Source of the DNA: an uncultured Collinsella sp.
GTDB taxonomy: Bacteria > Actinomycetota > Coriobacteriia > Coriobacteriales > Coriobacteriaceae
Assembly: GCA_902494035.1 (NCBI GenBank)
Contig: CABURV010000095.1
Location: 1-5,423 of the forward strand
Direction of reading: 5' to 3'
Length of the DNA: 5,423 nt
Positions 1 to 5,423 of this stretch are shown here, in pieces. Each line of letters begins with the position of its first letter. Within the stretch, counting starts at the first letter, position 1. The notes under the pieces are model-generated. The model ran no database searches. It saw only the letters and a program-made list of their open reading frames with translations, and was not told the DNA's origin. Position numbers and translations under genes: made by a program.

Positions 1-695
1 CCGGTATCTTTGCCATCGGCGAGCCCCCGACCGGTTCCTCCGACCCCTACGCGCTGCGTCGTGCCGCTATCGGCATCATCAACATCCTGCGCGACCGTCT
101 GCCGATCGACCCTACGTCGCTCATCGACTTCGCCCTCGAGCTCTACAGTGAGCAGGGCATTGAGTTCGACGCCGCCGAGGTCGCCCAGCAGGTTCGCGAC
201 TTCTTCCATGGCCGCCTGGTGAGCATGGCCCGTGACGAAAAGATTCCGGCCGATACCGTTGCCGCCGTCTCCGCGGTGCACATCATCGCCCCGTCCGTCT
301 TCTTCGCCCGCTGCGCCGCCCTCGACGAGGCCCGCAAGAACGACGCTGAGACGTTCGACAACCTGGCTACCGCCTATGCCCGCGCCGCGCACATCTCCAA
401 GCCCGAGCTGGGTGCGGAGTACGACCGCGCCCTGATGGGCGAGGTCGAGCTCGCGCTTGCCGACGCCTCCGAGGCCGCTCAGACCGCCGTCGATGCTGCT
501 CTCGCTGCCGAGGATTACCCGGCCGCATTTGCCGCCCTCGCCGCCCTGCGTGCCCCCATCGACCGCTTCTTCGATGAGGTTATGGTCATGGACAAGGACG
601 AGCAGCTTCGCGATAATCGCCTTAAGCTGCTCAACCGCTTTGAGGCCGTTTTCTCCGGCATCGCCAACATCGGTGAGCTTGCCCGCAAAAAGTAA
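1..695 (+). CDS. glyS: Glycyl-tRNA synthetase beta subunit, C-terminal part (5' end outside window)
   Basis: The beta subunit of the alpha2beta2 bacterial glycyl-tRNA synthetase carries tRNA-recognition domains; with GlyQ it charges tRNA-Gly in the cytoplasm. The frame is open from the left edge (first whole codon at 3) to TAA at 693-695, leaving about 230 residues of a protein usually near 690. Seen directly: the GlyS signature FAIGEPPTGSSDPYALRRAA at nt 9-68, and near the end the helix block DRFFDEVMVMDKDEQLRDNR (nt 561-620), typical of the C-terminal DALR-like anticodon-binding domain. A GTG at 219 is internal, not the start, because the conserved family sequence runs well upstream of it. 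Codon use is strongly GCC/GAG/CTC-biased. glyQ would be expected upstream, outside the window. The PPDK regulator follows 34 bp downstream with no terminator between, which suggests one operon. Identity is close to certain. Confidence 0.96.
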   Translation, partial: GIFAIGEPPTGSSDPYALRRAAIGIINILRDRLPIDPTSLIDFALELYSEQGIEFDAAEVAQQVRDFFHGRLVSMARDEKIPADTVAAVSAVHIIAPSVFFARCAALDEARKNDAETFDNLATAYARAAHISKPELGAEYDRALMGEVELALADASEAAQTAVDAALAAEDYPAAFAALAALRAPIDRFFDEVMVMDKDEQLRDNRLKLLNRFEAVFSGIANIGELARKK

Positions 696-718
696 GCCAG
701 CCTGCGCATAAGCGCAAA

Positions 719-723
719 AGGAG
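719..723 (+). promoter_or_regulatory. Ribosome binding site of the PPDK regulator gene
   Basis: AGGAG lies 6 nt before the ATG at 730, inside the 34-bp glyS-to-regulator gap. It fixes the start of the downstream gene. I see no promoter or terminator hairpin in this gap, which fits co-transcription with glyS. Confidence 0.8.
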
Positions 724-729
724 CCCCGC

Positions 730-1605
730 ATGGATTGCCCGGTCACCGCTCGTCCCACCGTTATCGTTATCTCCGACTCGCTCGGTGATACCGCTTGTGA
801 GGTGGTGCTTGCGGCGTCCGGGCAATTTGATGAAGGGGCTTTTCGTCTCTTGCGCCTGCCCAAGGTGAACTCTGTGGAGCAGGTCAAGTCGTTTGTGGGT
901 CCGCGTGTCGATGCCGACCATCGCGATATCGCTGTGTTTCACACCATCGTTGACCCGGCCCTCCGTGCTCGTGTGCTTGACTACTTGGGCATGCTGCACA
1001 TTCGCTCGGTCGACCTGATCGGCCCGACGCTTGCCGTGCTGTCGTCGCTTATCGGTGTGTCGCCCAAGGGCGTCGCGGGCGTGATTCACAGGACCGATGA
1101 CCGTTATTTCCATCGTATCGAGGCCATGGATTATTTCGTTGAGCACGATGATGGGCGCGGTTGCGACGATCTGTCGGGTGCCGATATCGTGCTGCTGGGC
1201 GTATCGCGCACGTCCAAGACGCCGCTGTCGATGTATCTGGCTTATCAGGGCTACAAGGTTGCCAATGTTCCGTTGGCCCATGGCATGGAGCCGCCGAAGT
1301 CGATTTACGAGGTTGACCCGATGCGCCTGTTCGGCCTGATTTCGACCGTCGATGTGATTTCTGAAATTCGCGATAGCCGCTTGGGCGATGACTACGCTCG
1401 TGCCGTTGCCGGCTCCTATGCCGAGCCCGAGAGCGTGCACAGCGAGCTCGAGGAAGCCCGTGCGCTCATGAAGCGCCTAGGCTGCTTTGTGGTACGTACC
1501 GACGGCAAGGCCATCGAGGAGAGCGCCTCCGAGATCATCAGCCACTTGGAGGAAATCCAAGAAGCCCGCGCCCGCCGCGCCGCCCGTCGAGCCCAACAAA
1601 GCTAG
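730..1605 (+). CDS. Pyruvate, phosphate dikinase regulatory protein (bifunctional kinase/pyrophosphorylase, DUF299 family)
   Basis: A 291-residue cytoplasmic protein of the PPDK/PEP-synthase regulatory family (usual size about 270). In characterised members it inactivates the dikinase by ADP-dependent phosphorylation of the Thr near the catalytic His, and reactivates it by Pi-dependent dephosphorylation that releases PPi. Seen here: an N-terminal VIVISDSLGDTA segment (residues 11-22), the conserved RYFHRIEAMDYFVEHDDG block (125-142), the P-loop-like GVSRTSKTPLS (157-167) that is the family hallmark, and FGLISTVDVISEIRDSRLG (201-219). The last 15 or so residues are Arg/Ala-rich and look like an extension. 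The start is ATG at 730 with AGGAG 6 nt upstream. The gene sits between glyS and its likely target ppdK; glyS next to this family also occurs in Bacillus (glyQ-glyS-ccpN-yqfL). With ppdK alongside, PPDK rather than PEP synthase is the inferred substrate. Confidence 0.94.
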   Translation: MDCPVTARPTVIVISDSLGDTACEVVLAASGQFDEGAFRLLRLPKVNSVEQVKSFVGPRVDADHRDIAVFHTIVDPALRARVLDYLGMLHIRSVDLIGPTLAVLSSLIGVSPKGVAGVIHRTDDRYFHRIEAMDYFVEHDDGRGCDDLSGADIVLLGVSRTSKTPLSMYLAYQGYKVANVPLAHGMEPPKSIYEVDPMRLFGLISTVDVISEIRDSRLGDDYARAVAGSYAEPESVHSELEEARALMKRLGCFVVRTDGKAIEESASEIISHLEEIQEARARRAARRAQQS

Positions 1606-1687
1606 CTTATTGGGGTAGCTAAAAAGCCCCGTCTAAAAAGACTAACTAAAAATAATGCACGATAATGGTAAAGCGATTTAGCAAATT

Positions 1688-1708
1688 ACTTGCATTTGAC
1701 CTGCAAGT
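1688..1708. repeat. 7-bp perfect inverted repeat, possible operator
   Basis: ACTTGCA (1688-1694) and TGCAAGT (1702-1708) are exact reverse complements separated by 7 bp (TTTGACC). Arms 14 bp apart centre to centre with an asymmetric spacer resemble a dimeric repressor or activator site; no T-run follows, so it is not a terminator. A possible -35 hexamer (TTGACC, 1696-1701) lies in the spacer, but no good -10 sits 16-18 bp downstream. The regulator is unknown. Confidence 0.45.
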
Positions 1709-1731
1709 TTATTGAAGTGGTCTCTTCATAA

Positions 1732-1779
1732 GGTAACCACCTTTACCTACCGTTTACCGCCAGTTTTAGCACGTTTACC
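1732..1779. repeat. Cluster of phased TTTACC repeats, possible activator sites
   Basis: TTTACC occurs at 1742-1747, 1753-1758 and 1774-1779, with start-to-start distances of 11 and 21 bp, near one and two helical turns. The last two share the longer CGTTTACC (1751-1758 and 1772-1779), spaced exactly 21 bp. Inverted relatives occur nearby: GGTAACC at 1732-1738 and GGTAAA at 1667-1672; a looser CGTTACC is at 1858-1864. The series would place several recognition half-sites on one face of the helix upstream of ppdK. Function is inferred only from spacing. Confidence 0.45.
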
Positions 1780-1820
1780 AAACCGCGCATCCTCTGCTCA
1801 AGCCTGCCCAAAACGCGCCG

Positions 1821-1826
1821 TATAGT
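1821..1826 (+). promoter_or_regulatory. Candidate -10 element for ppdK
   Basis: TATAGT matches the TATAAT consensus at 5 of 6 positions. The hexamer 17 bp upstream (TCAAGC) is a poor -35, which would fit an activator-dependent promoter using the TTTACC cluster about 50-90 bp upstream of the implied start site. That start, near 1833, would give a leader of about 70 nt. An alternative -10-like GATAAT is at 1661-1666. Weak call. Confidence 0.3.
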
Positions 1827-1886
1827 TCCCTCACGGCCCGCATCCGGTGGGTCGATTCGTTACCACGGTCGTGCGCGTTAGTGCAT

Positions 1887-1897
1887 GGAAGGGGAAG
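1887..1897 (+). promoter_or_regulatory. Purine-rich ribosome binding site that decides the ppdK start
   Basis: GGAAGGGGAAG ends 4 nt before GTG at 1902. It supports 1902 as the start, because a start at the upstream in-frame GTG (1881) would put this purine tract inside the gene and leave that GTG with no Shine-Dalgarno in front of it. Confidence 0.6.
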
Positions 1898-1901
1898 TAT
1901 C

Positions 1902-4616
<2,715 letters not shown>

Positions 4617-4640
4617 AATTGTTGCATAAAATGTACAATT
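4617..4640. repeat. Short inverted repeat directly after the ppdK stop
   Basis: AATTGT (4617-4622) and ACAATT (4635-4640) are exact reverse complements around a 12-bp AT-rich spacer. It starts on the base after the ppdK TAA. It has no T-run and is not a terminator by itself. It may be chance, or part of a protein-binding or integration site given the likely mobile DNA downstream. Confidence 0.3.
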
Positions 4641-4660
4641 CGCTCGCGTAAATAGCTAAT

Positions 4661-4704
4661 GCGAAGCGCATCGCCTGTAAAAAGGTGGTGCGCTTCGCGT
4701 TTTT
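4661..4704 (+). terminator. Strong intrinsic terminator of ppdK
   Basis: GCGAAGCGCA (4661-4670) pairs perfectly with TGCGCTTCGC (4689-4698). The stem continues inward for five more pairs, two of them wobbles (4671-4675 with 4684-4688), leaving an 8-nt A-rich loop. A short T-run (4700-4704) follows. It lies 44 nt after the ppdK stop. The GC-rich stem matches the host chromosome, so host sequence probably extends at least to here. Confidence 0.88.
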
Positions 4705-4724
4705 AATGGAATTTAGAGATATAC

Positions 4725-4788
4725 AAGGGGGAAGTGTACTGTTTTGCGGGAATGGTGGGGGATGATCTGTTTTCCCCCATACCCCCTT
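4725..4788 (+). promoter_or_regulatory. Leader segment with two G5 and two C5 tracts able to pair in alternative ways
   Basis: G5 tracts at 4727-4731 and 4757-4761 face C5 tracts at 4774-4778 and 4782-4786. TGGGGGA (4756-4762) pairs perfectly with TCCCCCA (4773-4779) over a 10-nt loop. AAGGGGG (4725-4731) pairs with CCCCCTT (4782-4788), giving a nested outer helix; GGGGGAA (4727-4733) can instead pair with TTCCCCC (4772-4778), which excludes the inner hairpin. A further imperfect hairpin follows (4790-4799 with 4810-4819, one T-T mismatch). Mutually exclusive helices ahead of a terminator-like hairpin could form an RNA switch, but this is inference from base pairing alone. Confidence 0.35.
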
Positions 4789-4858
4789 TCAGCTGGCTGA
4801 AGTGATAAACAGCCTGCTGAAAAAAGAGAATATCGTATCCTTAGCACCTTATCTGTGA
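4734..4858 (+). pseudogene. Two overlapping mini-ORFs, perhaps one frame-broken small gene or leader peptides
   Basis: Frame A opens at GTG 4734 or ATG 4752 and ends at TGA 4803-4805, reading MVGDDLFSPIPPFSWLK from the ATG. Frame B is open from 4766 to TGA 4856-4858 and reads QLAEVINSLLKKENIVSLAPYL at its end (from 4790); it has no ATG, only a GTG at 4802 that overlaps the stop of frame A as GTGA. One extra C in the C5 tract at 4782-4786 would join them into a single smooth sequence running IPPF then QLAEV. Possible readings are a decayed or mis-sequenced small gene, a -1 frameshift product, or coupled leader peptides. No good Shine-Dalgarno is placed for either start. I do not recognise the peptide. 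The end of frame B overlaps the hairpin at 4843-4881. Confidence 0.3.
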
Positions 4859-4881
4859 TTTACAGGCAAGGTGCTTTTTTT
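4843..4881 (+). terminator. Terminator-like hairpin just upstream of the primase-like gene
   Basis: AGCACCTT (4843-4850) pairs perfectly with AAGGTGCT (4868-4875); within the loop CTGT (4853-4856) can pair with ACAG (4862-4865). The hairpin runs straight into seven Ts (4875-4881). It ends only 26 nt before the ATG at 4908, with the ribosome binding site immediately after. It could end the transcript of the broken small ORF that overlaps it, or act as an attenuator controlling read-through into the gene at 4908. I see no clear promoter between the hairpin and the gene, which favours attenuation if the gene is expressed. Confidence 0.75.
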
Positions 4882-4894
4882 ATTACACAGAGTT

Positions 4895-4899
4895 GGAGG
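4895..4899 (+). promoter_or_regulatory. Ribosome binding site of the DUF3991/TOPRIM-like gene
   Basis: GGAGG, a perfect Shine-Dalgarno core, with 8 nt to the ATG at 4908. It fixes the start of the partial gene that runs off the right edge. Confidence 0.85.
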
Positions 4900-4907
4900 T
4901 CAAAACT

Positions 4908-5423
4908 ATGGGGAAATATCAAAAAAATATCGAAGCTGCCCGGCAGATAAGCGTGGTACAGTATCTTGAAACTTATCGCCCCGGTGAACTTGTCCGTAAA
5001 ACTGATCGGGAATACTGCACCCGGTCACATGATAGTCTCATCATCACAATTGGCAATGGAAAGTTTCATTGGTACTCTCATGATGTGGGAGGTAATAATG
5101 CCATTGATTATCTGACTAAGGTTGAGGGGATGGACTTTGTATCTGCGGTTCGTCTGCTGAACGAGATGACGCCTGCCCCTGTTTCTGTTCAGCTGGCTAA
5201 AACAATTCCAGTCAAACAGAGTACACCACGCAAATTTGAACTGCCTGCACCCGACCGCAACGCTGAGGCTGCCGCAGCCTATCTAATGCAGCGCGGTATC
5301 AGCCCTAAGGTCCTGCGCTACTGCGTGGGCAGCGGCATCCTGTACCAGACCACGCGCGGAAACTATCGCAACTGCGTTTTCGTAGGCAAGGATGAGCATG
5401 GCGTGGCGCGCTGCGCGTTCCAG
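4908..5423 (+). CDS. DUF3991/TOPRIM-type primase-like mobile-element protein, N-terminal part (3' end outside window)
   Basis: 172 codons are open from ATG 4908 to the window edge. Residues 1-100 resemble the CHC2 zinc-finger fold of DnaG-type primases: a helical start (about 7-23), then EYCTRSHDSLIITIGNGKFH (35-54), HWYSHDVGGNNAIDYL (54-69) and a helix with AVRLL (80-84). The usual Cys/His zinc ligands are mostly lost: Cys37 and His41 remain, but the CxxC is replaced by WYSHDVGG. Residues about 108-172, with AAAYLMQRGISPKVL, NCVFVGKDEHG and RCAFQ, fit the DUF3991 region; a TOPRIM domain would be expected in the missing part. Such proteins occur on Tn1549-like conjugative elements and plasmids, where roles in element DNA replication or transfer are presumed but not established. 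The first 100 codons are AT-richer than the rest. The family call is from memory of the motifs; the exact role is uncertain. Confidence 0.75.
   Translation, partial: MGKYQKNIEAARQISVVQYLETYRPGELVRKTDREYCTRSHDSLIITIGNGKFHWYSHDVGGNNAIDYLTKVEGMDFVSAVRLLNEMTPAPVSVQLAKTIPVKQSTPRKFELPAPDRNAEAAAAYLMQRGISPKVLRYCVGSGILYQTTRGNYRNCVFVGKDEHGVARCAFQ

Larger units (their letters stand above)
1606..1880 (+). promoter_or_regulatory. Intergenic control region upstream of ppdK
   Basis: About 275 bases without a gene, bounded by the stop of the PPDK regulator and the ppdK leader. The first 150 bases are clearly more AT-rich than the flanking genes, with A-runs at 1620-1655; the last 100 return to high GC. It holds a 7-bp inverted repeat (1688-1708), a cluster of TTTACC/GGTAA motifs (1732-1779) and a candidate -10 element (1821-1826). 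I do not see a convincing intrinsic terminator for the glyS-regulator operon: GGGG at 1612-1615 can pair with CCCC at 1627-1630, but no T-run follows. The layout suggests that ppdK is transcribed from its own, regulated promoter. Confidence 0.6.
4706..5423. mobile_element. Probable left part of an integrative/conjugative element (boundary not defined)
   Basis: After the ppdK terminator the sequence changes: base composition becomes more AT-rich, codon use changes (AAA, ATA, GTA, AGT and ACA appear), and the only gene present is a DUF3991/TOPRIM-like protein found mostly on conjugative elements and plasmids of gut Firmicutes. No integrase, relaxase, terminal repeat or duplicated attachment site lies in the window, so both ends are unknown. 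The start given is the first base after the terminator and is a lower guess; the true junction could be anywhere from the ppdK 3' end (about 4596) to the gene at 4908. Confidence 0.5.

Noticed and set aside
10..711. Several 60-85-codon frames overlapping glyS on both strands
   Set aside because: They are Pro/Ser/Arg-rich out-of-frame readings of the glyS coding sequence, which itself shows clear family motifs.
631..1440. 269-codon minus-strand open frame across the PPDK regulator
   Set aside because: It is a shadow of the regulator gene, whose plus-strand product has the conserved GVSRTSKT P-loop. The antisense frame also overlaps the glyS end and shows no family pattern.
1600..1645. Terminator for the glyS-regulator operon
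   Set aside because: Possible short stems (AGCTA 1600-1604 with TAGCT 1616-1620; GGGG 1612-1615 with CCCC 1627-1630; GTCT 1631-1634 with AGAC 1639-1642) are weak and followed by A-rich, not T-rich, sequence on the plus strand.
1881..1901. Upstream in-frame GTG (1881) as the ppdK start, adding 7 residues
   Set aside because: The added residues would be encoded by the purine-rich tract that serves as the ribosome site for GTG 1902, and no Shine-Dalgarno precedes 1881. Family members begin close to the YRFG segment.

Overview
The window looks like chromosomal DNA from a GC-rich bacterium. An anaerobic gut actinobacterium of the Coriobacteriia (Collinsella-like) is my best guess, from the GCC/GAG/CTC-rich codon use, the two-subunit type GlyRS and the glyS - PPDK-regulator - ppdK gene order. 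This placement is inferred without any database search. The right-hand 0.7 kb has a different, more AT-rich character and carries a gene typical of Firmicutes/gut conjugative elements.

Layout: (1) 1-695 is the 3' end of glyS (glycyl-tRNA synthetase beta subunit), open at the left edge. (2) 730-1605 is a complete PPDK regulatory protein (bifunctional kinase/pyrophosphorylase, DUF299 family), 34 bp after glyS and probably co-transcribed with it. (3) 1606-1901 is an AT-rich intergenic control region with a 7-bp inverted repeat, a helically phased TTTACC series and a weak promoter candidate. (4) 1902-4616 is a complete ppdK (pyruvate, phosphate dikinase) with all the catalytic residues I could check, followed by a strong intrinsic terminator at 4661-4704. 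(5) 4705-4907 is a leader-like stretch with G5/C5 tracts, short broken reading frames and a second terminator-like hairpin. (6) 4908-5423 is the 5' part of a DUF3991/TOPRIM-type, primase-like mobile-element gene, open at the right edge.

How the genes work together: PPDK interconverts ATP + Pi + pyruvate and AMP + PPi + PEP. The upstream regulatory protein would switch PPDK off and on by phosphorylating and dephosphorylating the Thr (Thr478 here) two residues before the catalytic His (His480). Regulator and target are adjacent but apparently in separate transcription units: the regulator rides with glyS, while ppdK has its own control region.

The main unusual points are a sharp change in synonymous codon use inside ppdK near nt 3000 (possible mosaic gene), atypical last codons of ppdK next to a probable mobile-element junction, and a structured leader with two frame-broken mini-ORFs before the primase-like gene. 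I see no RNA genes, CRISPR array or clearly new multi-gene system here.
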